From UBA7330 sp043554545 (lineage in GTDB: Bacteria > Bacteroidota > Bacteroidia > Cytophagales > Cyclobacteriaceae), in contig CP121337.1 of NCBI GenBank assembly GCA_043554545.1, positions 3,782,001 through 3,846,000 on the forward strand: a stretch of DNA of 64,000 bases. Reading direction: 5' to 3'. Below, piece after piece: positions 26,277 through 33,064 of the stretch (position 1 is the stretch's first letter; every line of letters begins with the position of its first letter). The notes beneath the pieces are model-generated. The model made no database searches. It was not told where the DNA came from and saw nothing but the letters and a program-made list of their open reading frames with translations. A program made the position numbers and the translations under genes.

Positions 26277-26546
26277 TTACCAACTAGCTTTAGTTACACC
26301 TGGTATTTTACCCTCTGAGGCCATTTCTCTGAACGTAACCCGAGAAATACCAAACTTTCTCATGTAACCTTTTGGTCTACCAGTAAGCTTACATCTATTA
26401 TGTAATCTCACTTTGGAAGAATTTCTTGGAAGTTTATCTAATCCCTGATAGTCTCCAGCTTCTTTTAATGCTGCACGCTTCTCAGCGTAACGGGCTACCA
26501 ACTTCTCTCTTTTCCTTTCTCTCGCTTTTATTGATTCTTTAGCCAT
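26277..26546 (-). CDS. rpsN: 30S ribosomal protein S14 (uS14), zinc-free type
   Basis: S14 of 89 residues, the long zinc-free form: no CxxC pairs, and the end reads GRPKGYMRKFGISRVTFREMA...GVTKASW. It sits in the head of the small subunit. It lies six bases after rplE and about 80 bases before rpsH in the spc operon, the standard position. Confidence 0.98.
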   Translation of the reverse strand: MAKESIKARERKREKLVARYAEKRAALKEAGDYQGLDKLPRNSSKVRLHNRCKLTGRPKGYMRKFGISRVTFREMASEGKIPGVTKASW

Positions 26547-26552
26547 AAGATT

Positions 26553-27107
26553 TTAATTTTTTCCGGTTACAAATGGTAATCCAAATGCTTTCAACAACGT
26601 GAAGCTTTCTTCGTCAGTCTGAGCAGTAGTAACAAAAGTGATATCCATTCCTGTGATCTTATTCACTTTATCAATACTGATCTCAGGAAATATGATTTGC
26701 TCCTTGATACCCAAAGTATAATTTCCACGACCATCGAAACCTCGCTCCTTTATTCCTCTGAAATCCCTTACCCTTGGCAAAGCCACTGTCATTAACCGAT
26801 CCAGGAATTCATACATCCTGTCACCTCTTAATGTAACCTTTGCACCGATTGGCATACCTTCTCTAAGTTTAAAGTTAGAGACAGAGGTTTTTGCAATTGT
26901 TGCTACAGCCTTCTGACCAGTAATGGTCGTCAACTCTTCCACACCAACATCAACCAATTTCTTATCTGATACCGCTTCACCAATTCCCTTATTGATGGAG
27001 ATCTTAGTGAGTCTCGGCACCTGCATAATTGACTTATACTGGAATTTCTCCTTGAGTGAAGGAACAATTTCGTTTAAATACTTTTCTTTTAATCTCGGTT
27101 TAGCCAT
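26553..27107 (-). CDS. rplE: 50S ribosomal protein L5 (uL5)
   Basis: L5 of 184 residues, which binds 5S rRNA and contacts the P-site tRNA. Typical blocks are LKEKFQYKSIMQVPRL, KISINKGIGEAV, REGMPIGAKVTLRGDRMYEFLDRL, LPRVRDFRG and TDEESFTLLKAFGLPF. Its start overlaps the last codons of rplX by eight bases, so the two are likely translationally coupled. Confidence 0.98.
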   Translation of the reverse strand: MAKPRLKEKYLNEIVPSLKEKFQYKSIMQVPRLTKISINKGIGEAVSDKKLVDVGVEELTTITGQKAVATIAKTSVSNFKLREGMPIGAKVTLRGDRMYEFLDRLMTVALPRVRDFRGIKERGFDGRGNYTLGIKEQIIFPEISIDKVNKITGMDITFVTTAQTDEESFTLLKAFGLPFVTGKN

Positions 27108-27441
27108 TTGTGATAAACTCTCCTGATTTTTTTGAATACCTCTGTAATTTTCCGCTGTCGTTTCTCTTTCTTCCTATTCGTGTTGCATCTCCTGAAGCAG
27201 GATCAACTACCATTAGGTTACTGATTTGAATGGATGCTTCGGTTTGCTCTCTTCCACCTTCAGGGTTTTTTGCTGAAGGTTTAACATGTTTAGTCACAAT
27301 ATTAGCTCCTTCTACAAATGCTCTGTATTTATCAGTAACTACTTCAAGGACTTTACCTGTTTTGCCTTTATCATTTCCGGCAATAACCTTGACAGTGTCG
27401 CCTTTCCGAATATGAATTTTTATTTTCTTTGTTTTATTCAT
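27100..27441 (-). CDS. rplX: 50S ribosomal protein L24 (uL24)
   Basis: L24 of 113 residues, an assembly initiator for the 50S subunit, with a KOW motif near the N-terminus (IHIRKGDTVKVIAGNDKGKTGKVLEV). The downstream block ANIVTKHVKPSAKNPEGG is also characteristic. It follows rplN by two bases and overlaps rplE by eight. Confidence 0.98.
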   Translation of the reverse strand: MNKTKKIKIHIRKGDTVKVIAGNDKGKTGKVLEVVTDKYRAFVEGANIVTKHVKPSAKNPEGGREQTEASIQISNLMVVDPASGDATRIGRKRNDSGKLQRYSKKSGEFITNG

Positions 27442-27443
27442 GA

Positions 27444-27812
27444 TTAAAGTACTTCAGGTGCTAATGAAACAATCTTCATAAATTGCTTTTCTCTAAGCTC
27501 TCTCGCTACTGGACCAAAAATCCTGGTTCCACGAGGCTCATTATTGGGGTTTAACAAAACCGCTGCGTTGTCCTCAAACCTGATATAAGATCCGTCTTTT
27601 CTTCTTACTTCTTTCTTGGTTCGAACGATTACAGCTTTTGATACTGTACCTTTTTTGAGGCTACTGGAAGACAATGCTGACTTCACGGATACCACAATCG
27701 TATCACCAACTGAAGCATATCTTCTTTTGGTTCCTCCAAGCACACGAATACAAAGAACCTCTTTGGCTCCACTATTGTCTGCTACATTCAATCTTGACTC
27801 TTGTTGTATCAT
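27444..27812 (-). CDS. rplN: 50S ribosomal protein L14 (uL14)
   Basis: L14 of 122 residues, with the family start MIQQESRLNVADNSGAKEV, the block VRTKKEVRRKDGSYIRFEDNAAVLLN and GTRIFGPVARELREKQFMKIVSLAPEVL at the end. It lies at the subunit interface and binds the ribosome silencing factor RsfS. One base separates it from rpsQ. Confidence 0.98.
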   Translation of the reverse strand: MIQQESRLNVADNSGAKEVLCIRVLGGTKRRYASVGDTIVVSVKSALSSSSLKKGTVSKAVIVRTKKEVRRKDGSYIRFEDNAAVLLNPNNEPRGTRIFGPVARELREKQFMKIVSLAPEVL

Positions 27813-27813
27813 C

Positions 27814-28068
27814 TTATTTAGCCCGTTCGATTATTTCTATCAATCTCCACCTCTTGTTCTTGCTCAATGGACGAGTTTCCATGATACGCACTGTATCACC
27901 GATACCACAGTCATTATTTTCATCATGAGCGGTAAACTTGGTAGTCTTTCTAATGAATTTTCCATAGATCGGGTGTTTTACCTTTCTGCTAACAGTAACT
28001 GTAATGCTTTTTTGCATTTTGTTGCTAACAACTTGACCAACCCGTTCCTTACGCAAATTTCTTTCCAT
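27814..28068 (-). CDS. rpsQ: 30S ribosomal protein S17 (uS17)
   Basis: S17 of 84 residues, an OB-fold protein that binds the 5' domain of 16S rRNA early in assembly. Sequence blocks RNLRKERVGQVVSNKMQKSITV, HPIYGKFIRKTTKFTAHDENN and IGDTVRIMETRPLSKNKRWRL are typical. It is between rpmC and rplN. Confidence 0.97.
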   Translation of the reverse strand: MERNLRKERVGQVVSNKMQKSITVTVSRKVKHPIYGKFIRKTTKFTAHDENNDCGIGDTVRIMETRPLSKNKRWRLIEIIERAK

Positions 28069-28076
28069 CGATGCGA

Positions 28077-28271
28077 TTATTTACTTAATTCTTTTGCCCT
28101 GATCTCCGTCTGAATTCTTGCTACCAGTTTTCTGGTTTCTTTGATTTTCATTGGGTTCTCAATGGGGGTAACACTATGTGCAAATTTCAATTTGCTATAA
28201 CTTTCTTTTTCAACAGCCAGCTTGCTCTTGAGCTCGTCAAGGCTAAGTCCTCTCAATTCTGAATTTTTCAT
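28077..28271 (-). CDS. rpmC: 50S ribosomal protein L29 (uL29)
   Basis: L29 of 64 residues, an alpha-helical hairpin near the exit tunnel that helps dock SRP and trigger factor. It reads MKNSELRGLSLDELKSKLA and ends RKLVARIQTEIRAKEL, the family pattern. Its start overlaps the rplP stop by four bases (ATGA type). Confidence 0.96.
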   Translation of the reverse strand: MKNSELRGLSLDELKSKLAVEKESYSKLKFAHSVTPIENPMKIKETRKLVARIQTEIRAKELSK

Positions 28272-28690
28272 GATCCCTGATAGTCTCTTCTTACAACAAA
28301 CTTGGTTTTTATTGGAAGCTTCTGAGCCGCTAGTCTCAATGACTCACTAGCCAAATCAGATGTAACACCAGTTGCTTCAAATAAAATTGTTCCTGGTTTA
28401 ATAACTGCCACCCAATATTCTGGAGCTCCTTTTCCTTTACCCATCCTTACTTCAGCCGGTTTTTTAGTCACAGGCTTATCAGGGAATATGCGAATCCAAA
28501 CCTGCCCCTCTCTCTTCATCGCTCTTGTCATCGCGATACGGGCGGCTTCAAGCTGACGACTGGTAATCCACCCTGGCTCCAATGACTTTAAGCCAAAGTT
28601 ACCAAAGGCCAAAGTATGACCTCTTTGGGCAATCCCTTTGATTCTCCCTTTCTGCTTCTTTCTAAATTTCGTTCTTTTCGGCTGTAGCAT
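28268..28690 (-). CDS. rplP: 50S ribosomal protein L16 (uL16)
   Basis: L16 of 140 residues, essential for the A-site/peptidyl transferase region of the 50S. Starts MLQPKRTKFRKKQKGRIKG, then LAFGNFGLKSLEPGWIT and RQLEAARIAMTR, and the later RMGKGKGAPEYWVAVIKPG block. Normal length. It overlaps rpmC by four bases and follows rpsC by 21 bases. Confidence 0.98.
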   Translation of the reverse strand: MLQPKRTKFRKKQKGRIKGIAQRGHTLAFGNFGLKSLEPGWITSRQLEAARIAMTRAMKREGQVWIRIFPDKPVTKKPAEVRMGKGKGAPEYWVAVIKPGTILFEATGVTSDLASESLRLAAQKLPIKTKFVVRRDYQGS

Positions 28691-28711
28691 CTCAATTAAT
28701 ACTTTTAGAAA

Positions 28712-29452
28712 TTATCTTCTCTGTTTTCTGTTTGGAGGTCCATCCCCTCTTCTTCTTGGTCCTCCAGGTCCTGATGAAGATCCTCCAGGACCGCCACTCA
28801 TACCTACATTTGGAGAAAGATCTCTTTTACCAAAGACTTCACCTTTGAATATCCAAACCTTAATTCCAATTTTACCATATACTGTATGTGCTTCTGAAAG
28901 CGCATAATCAATGTCTGCTCTTAAGGTATGCAAAGGAATTCTTCCTTCCTTATATTGTTCAGAACGTGCCATTTCAGCACCACCCAGTCTTCCTGATACC
29001 TTGATTTTAATACCTTGAGCTCCTACACGCATAGAAGAAGCGATAGCTTGTTTCATGGCCCTTCGGAAAGAGATCCTGGCTTCTAATTGCTGACCAACAG
29101 ACTCACCAACTAATTTGGCATCAAGTTCAGGTCTCTTGATTTCAAAGATGTTGATTTGAAGGTCTTTTCCAGTAATCTTTTTTAATTCCTCTTTGATCTT
29201 ATCAACTTCAGAACCACCTTTCCCAATAACAACCCCTGGTCTTGCAGTATGAACTGTAAGCGTGATTCTCTTTAAAGTTCGCTCAATGATCACCTTAGAG
29301 ATTCCTCCTTTAGGGATCCTTGCACTTATGTACTCTCTGATCTTGTGGTCTTCAACGATTTTGTCACTAAAGTCTTTTCCGCCAAACCAGGCAGAGTCCC
29401 AACCTTTAACAATTCCTAATCTAAAACCAATCGGGTTTATCTTCTGTCCCAT
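28712..29452 (-). CDS. rpsC: 30S ribosomal protein S3 (uS3) with Gly/Pro/Arg-rich tail
   Basis: S3 of 246 residues, forming part of the mRNA entry tunnel. The N-terminal MGQKINPIGFRLGI, the KH domain (GVVIGKGGSEVDKIKEEL, about 75-95) and the C-terminal domain (VSGRLGGAEMARSE, GRIPLHTLRADIDYA) are intact. The last 30 or so residues are low-complexity Gly/Pro/Ser/Arg, ending NRKQRR. Starts one base from rplV's stop, as part of the S10 cluster. Confidence 0.98.
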   Translation of the reverse strand: MGQKINPIGFRLGIVKGWDSAWFGGKDFSDKIVEDHKIREYISARIPKGGISKVIIERTLKRITLTVHTARPGVVIGKGGSEVDKIKEELKKITGKDLQINIFEIKRPELDAKLVGESVGQQLEARISFRRAMKQAIASSMRVGAQGIKIKVSGRLGGAEMARSEQYKEGRIPLHTLRADIDYALSEAHTVYGKIGIKVWIFKGEVFGKRDLSPNVGMSGGPGGSSSGPGGPRRRGDGPPNRKQRR

Positions 29453-29926
29453 TTATTTCTCTTCTTTTTCTTTTACAGAAACACTGTTTTCATTTTGATC
29501 CCCGACAACAATGGTCAGATGATTTGATCTTTTTCTGATCCGGTGTGCTCTACCCTGAGGTGCAGGCCTTAATCGCTTAAGTATCCGCGCACTATCTACA
29601 TAAATCTCTTTTACCGTTAGATCAGCTTCCTCGATCTTTACTTCTTCGTTTGCAGCCTGCCAATCAGCTATTGCTGTCAACAACAATTTCTCAATTTGAA
29701 AAGAAGCCTGATGTGTATCAAATTTCAGCACATTCAATGCATAATTAACACGCTGACCTCGAATCATATCTGCAACCAATCTCATCTTCCTGGGAGAAGT
29801 TGGTATATTTCTTAAAGAGGCTTTTACTGCACCTAACTTACCTGCATTTTCCTCTTTGAATTTTTTCAGCTCCTCTTTTTCAAGACGTATTCGAACTGAT
29901 TTCTTAAGTTTTTTCTCTGCCTCCAT
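29453..29926 (-). CDS. rplV: 50S ribosomal protein L22 (uL22) with N-terminal extension
   Basis: L22 of 157 residues from ATG 29926; a TTG six bases earlier is in frame but overlaps nothing of note. The first 32 residues (MEAEKKLKKSV... rich in Lys and Glu) precede the normal L22 fold, which begins around GAVKASLRNIPTSPRKMRLVAD. The loop that lines the exit tunnel (SARILKRLRPAPQGRAHRIRKR) is normal. Bacterial L22 is usually about 110-115 residues, so both a charged N-terminal extension and a longer end are seen here. Confidence 0.96.
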   Translation of the reverse strand: MEAEKKLKKSVRIRLEKEELKKFKEENAGKLGAVKASLRNIPTSPRKMRLVADMIRGQRVNYALNVLKFDTHQASFQIEKLLLTAIADWQAANEEVKIEEADLTVKEIYVDSARILKRLRPAPQGRAHRIRKRSNHLTIVVGDQNENSVSVKEKEEK

Positions 29927-29932
29927 CGTCAA

Positions 29933-30211
29933 TTATCTTTTACCCTTGTCTTTTTTTGCAATGTGACCACGGAAATTTCTAGTAGGCGAAAACTCACCTA
30001 ATTTATGCCCTACCATATTTTCTGTTACAAATACAGGAATGAACTTATTCCCATTGTGAACAGCGAAAGTATGTCCAACAAAATCAGGAGAGATCATAGA
30101 TCTTCTAGACCATGTCTTTATCACTGATTTTTTACTAGACTCGTTCATCACATCAACCTTTTTTTCAAGTCTGAAGTCAATGTATGGACCTTTTTTTAGC
30201 GATCTTGCCAT
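29933..30211 (-). CDS. rpsS: 30S ribosomal protein S19 (uS19)
   Basis: S19 of 92 residues in the head of the small subunit, close to S13. Starts MARSLKKGPYIDFRLEKKV and contains WSRRSMISPDFVGHTFAVHNGNKF and GHKLGEFSPTRNFRGH, the family signature. It overlaps the rplB stop by one base and precedes rplV by six bases. Confidence 0.98.
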   Translation of the reverse strand: MARSLKKGPYIDFRLEKKVDVMNESSKKSVIKTWSRRSMISPDFVGHTFAVHNGNKFIPVFVTENMVGHKLGEFSPTRNFRGHIAKKDKGKR

Positions 30212-31032
30212 TATTTCCTTTTGGTTATGATCTGATTATTAGAATATTTATTTGGGTTTCTGGTTTTCTTACCTTTAGTATATAACCCATTCCTTGATCT
30301 TGGATGACCTCCTGAAGCACGACCTTCTCCACCACCCATTGGATGATCAACAGGGTTCATTGCTACTGGTCTTACACGTGGCCTTCTTCCCAACCATCTA
30401 TTTCTTCCAGCTTTACCCAACCTCACGATCATGTGATCCGCATTTGAAACTGTTCCTATGGTTGCGTAGCAGGTATTTAAAACTAATCTTGTTTCTCCAC
30501 TAGGAAGCTTCACAGTGGAGTACTTCGTTTCTCTTGCTACCAACTGTGCATATGATCCAGCACTTCTTGCCATAGCAGCACCTTTTCCAGGCTTAAGCTC
30601 AATATTATGGATAATTGTACCTAAGGGAATATCAGACAGTGGTAATGCATTCCCAACTTCCGGAGGAACTCCAGGACCTGAAAGAATAACCATATCCACT
30701 TTCAAATTAGAAGGGGCCAAAATATATCTCTTCTCACCATCTGCATAAAACAACAATGCAATTCGAGCAGTACGTGTTGGATCATACTCGATGGACTTCA
30801 CTGTTGCATTGATGTTATGCTTGTCCCTCTTAAAATCTATGATCCTTAATTTTCTTTTATGACCTCCACCAACATTTCTGATGGTCATTTTACCCTGACT
30901 GTTCCTACCACCTTTTTTCCTGTTAGGAGCAAGAAGGGATTTTTCAGGGGTACTAGTAGTCACCTGATCAAAGATCGGTGCCATTCTATACCTCTGTCCG
31001 GGTGTAATCGGTCTAAGTTTCTTAACAGCCAT
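30211..31032 (-). CDS. rplB: 50S ribosomal protein L2 (uL2)
   Basis: L2 of 273 residues, needed for subunit association and peptidyl transfer. Starts MAVKKLRPITPGQRYR and has GRNSQGKMTIRNVGGGHKRKLRIIDFKR, the RSAGSYAQLVARE block and the C-terminal signature MNPVDHPMGGGEGRASGGHPRSR, which includes the conserved His near the catalytic centre. Three bases after rplW. Confidence 0.99.
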   Translation of the reverse strand: MAVKKLRPITPGQRYRMAPIFDQVTTSTPEKSLLAPNRKKGGRNSQGKMTIRNVGGGHKRKLRIIDFKRDKHNINATVKSIEYDPTRTARIALLFYADGEKRYILAPSNLKVDMVILSGPGVPPEVGNALPLSDIPLGTIIHNIELKPGKGAAMARSAGSYAQLVARETKYSTVKLPSGETRLVLNTCYATIGTVSNADHMIVRLGKAGRNRWLGRRPRVRPVAMNPVDHPMGGGEGRASGGHPRSRNGLYTKGKKTRNPNKYSNNQIITKRK

Positions 31033-31035
31033 AAT

Positions 31036-31323
31036 TTAAATTCCGCTATAAAAATCTATCAATTCTCCATCAGCCACCTTAACAATGGCTTTCTTATATG
31101 TAGGCATCTTTCCTGAAATAACCCCAGATTTAGAATATCGGGATTTCGATTTGCCTGCGTGTATCATAGTGTTGACTGACTCAACATTCACTCCGTATGC
31201 TTTCTCAACTGCCTCTTTGATCTGGATTTTATTGGCCTTTTTGGCTACAATAAAACCGTAAGTACCATGCTCATTCATCGCAGATACCTTCTCAGTCACT
31301 AATGGTTTTACTAGTACACTCAT
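31036..31323 (-). CDS. rplW: 50S ribosomal protein L23 (uL23)
   Basis: L23 of 95 residues, the exit-tunnel docking site for trigger factor and SRP. Typical pieces are LVKPLVTEKVSAMNEHGTYGFIV, NKIQIKEAVEKAYGVNVESVNTM and the end YKKAIVKVADGELIDFYSGI. It lies between rplD (one-base gap) and rplB. Confidence 0.97.
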   Translation of the reverse strand: MSVLVKPLVTEKVSAMNEHGTYGFIVAKKANKIQIKEAVEKAYGVNVESVNTMIHAGKSKSRYSKSGVISGKMPTYKKAIVKVADGELIDFYSGI

Positions 31324-31324
31324 C

Positions 31325-31951
31325 TTAGTTTAATCTTTTTTGTATTAATTCAACAGAGCTTTCAGCCAGAATAATTTGATCTGCATTCATTAGATCATAA
31401 GTATTCAGTTGATCTGCAACCGCTACTTTGGCATCTTGAAGATTACGCGAAGACAAATAAATATTCTTATTATGTGCGCCTAAAACGACAAGTGCCTTTT
31501 TACCGTCTGGATAAACCTTAGATAAAATAGATATAAAGTCTTTTGTCTTTGGCGAATCAATATTAAAATCTTCCAGAATGGTGATCTTTTTATCCTTCGC
31601 TCTGGTAGAAAGCACAGACTTTGTAGCCAAACGTTTTACTTTCTTATTTAATTTAAAATCGTAATCACGTGGCTTGGGGCCAAATATTGTTCCTCCACCT
31701 CTAAAAACAGGTGACTTGATACTACCTGCTCTGGCCGTACCCGTACCTTTTTGTTTCTTAATTTTCTTTGTAGATCCTGTAATCTCATTCCGTTCTTTCA
31801 CCTTGTGAGTACCCTGCCTTTGTGCAGCAAGAAATTGCTTTACGTCAAGGTATACAGCGTGCTCATTTGGTTCTATACCAAAGGTAGCTTTATCCAGTGT
31901 GATCTCACGTCCCGTCTCTTCTCCCTTTATATTTATTACTGCTAGTTTCAT
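31325..31951 (-). CDS. rplD: 50S ribosomal protein L4 (uL4)
   Basis: L4 of 208 residues. The extended loop that reaches the tunnel constriction is visible as QRQGTHKVKERNEITGSTKK and KKQKGTGTARAGSIKSPVFRGGGTIFGPKPRDY. In gammaproteobacteria L4 represses the S10 operon; whether it does so here is unknown. It overlaps rplC by one base. Confidence 0.98.
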   Translation of the reverse strand: MKLAVINIKGEETGREITLDKATFGIEPNEHAVYLDVKQFLAAQRQGTHKVKERNEITGSTKKIKKQKGTGTARAGSIKSPVFRGGGTIFGPKPRDYDFKLNKKVKRLATKSVLSTRAKDKKITILEDFNIDSPKTKDFISILSKVYPDGKKALVVLGAHNKNIYLSSRNLQDAKVAVADQLNTYDLMNADQIILAESSVELIQKRLN

Positions 31952-32583
31952 TACTTCTCAAGAATTACATATGAATTTTTAGCACCTGGAATAGCACCAC
32001 TTACCAGGATAAGATTCTTCTCAGGGTAAATTTTAAGGACTCTCAGGTTTAGCACCTTTACTTTATCCCCTCCAGTTCTACCAGCCATTTTCAGACCTTT
32101 AAAAACCCTTGAAGGAAAAGAACATGCACCAATAGAGCCAGGAGCTCTTAATCTGTTGTGCTGACCATGTGTTGCCTGACCAACCCCTCTAAATCCGTGA
32201 CGTTTTACAACACCTTGAAAACCTTTACCTTTAGAGGTACCGATCGCATCAAGAAAGTCCTTTTCCTCAAAAACCTCATCAACCTTGATGGTGTTGCCTA
32301 AAACAACTTTATCGTCAAATTCAGACCTGAAATCTCTGAATTCCACCAACTTACTTTTAGGGCTTGTCTTTGCCTTAGCAAAATGTCCTTTCAACGCTTT
32401 AGGCGTATTTTTCTCTTTTCTCTCACCATAAGCAAGCTGAACAGCACGATAGCCATCTGTCTCCGGGTTTCTCACCTGAGTCACGACGCATGGGCCGGCT
32501 TCAACTAATGTACATGCGAGGTTTTTTCCATCCTCATTGTACACGCTTGTCATCCCTATTTTTTTACCAATTATTCCAGGCAT
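31951..32583 (-). CDS. rplC: 50S ribosomal protein L3 (uL3)
   Basis: L3 of 210 residues, an assembly initiator close to the peptidyl transferase centre. Starts MPGIIGKKIGMTSVYNEDGK, and has the GFQGVVKRHGFRGVGQATHGQ loop, SIGACSFPSRVFKGLKMAGR and the end. It is the first gene after a terminator and a fresh promoter, so it probably begins a separate S10/spc/alpha transcript, with a leader of about 50 bases. Confidence 0.98.
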   Translation of the reverse strand: MPGIIGKKIGMTSVYNEDGKNLACTLVEAGPCVVTQVRNPETDGYRAVQLAYGERKEKNTPKALKGHFAKAKTSPKSKLVEFRDFRSEFDDKVVLGNTIKVDEVFEEKDFLDAIGTSKGKGFQGVVKRHGFRGVGQATHGQHNRLRAPGSIGACSFPSRVFKGLKMAGRTGGDKVKVLNLRVLKIYPEKNLILVSGAIPGAKNSYVILEK

Positions 32584-32642
32584 TTTGCTTAATTATTATA
32601 TTTAAACTGTTGACCAGCAGAAATTTTCTTGAAAAAGGACTG

Positions 32643-32673
32643 CAAAGATAGCAAATTGCAGGTCTGATCAAAA
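32643..32673 (-). promoter_or_regulatory. Promoter of the rplC-rplQ (S10-spc-alpha) operon
   Basis: On the minus strand the -33 TTTTG (32673-32669) and the -7 TATCTTTG (32650-32643, exact TAnnTTTG) are 18 bases apart. Transcription would begin near 32636, about 53 bases before rplC. It directly follows the rpsJ terminator. Confidence 0.7.
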
Positions 32674-32694
32674 ATTTTAATTGCTTTTCAACAC

Positions 32695-32734
32695 AAAAAA
32701 AGAACCAATGATCTATTGTCTAAATTGGTTCTTT
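32695..32734 (-). terminator. Intrinsic terminator after rpsJ (end of str operon)
   Basis: On the minus strand AAAGAACCAAT pairs with ATTGGTTCTTT (11 bp) around a 14-base loop and is followed by a further four U residues. It separates rpsJ from rplC. Confidence 0.8.
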
Positions 32735-32755
32735 ATTCCAGGTAAATGTCTATTT

Positions 32756-33061
32756 CTAAACCTTGATCTCTACATCCACCCCACTAGGTAGCTCTAACTT
32801 CATTAACGCATCAACAGTCTTGGCGCTATTTGAGTAGATATCAACGAGTCTTTTGTAAGTACACAACTGGAATTGCTCCCTTGCTTTTTTGTTCACGTGT
32901 GGTGAACGCAAAACAGTAAATTTCTCTTTTACGGTGGGTAATGGAATGGGTCCATTAACTACAGCTCCGGTAGTTTTTACTGCCCTTACAATCTTCTCTG
33001 AAGATTTGTCAACCAAATTGTGGTCGTAGGATTTAAGTTTTATTCTAATTTTTTGATTCAT
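32756..33061 (-). CDS. rpsJ: 30S ribosomal protein S10 / NusE (uS10)
   Basis: S10 of 101 residues, which also acts as NusE in antitermination and binds NusG, coupling transcription to translation. Starts MNQKIRIKLKSYDHNLVDKS, has GPIPLPTVKEKFTVLRSPHVNKKAREQF and ends KLELPSGVDVEIKV. In E. coli it heads the S10 operon; here it lies three bases after fusA and is followed by a terminator, so it is the last gene of the str operon. Confidence 0.98.
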   Translation of the reverse strand: MNQKIRIKLKSYDHNLVDKSSEKIVRAVKTTGAVVNGPIPLPTVKEKFTVLRSPHVNKKAREQFQLCTYKRLVDIYSNSAKTVDALMKLELPSGVDVEIKV

Positions 33062-33064
33062 TGC

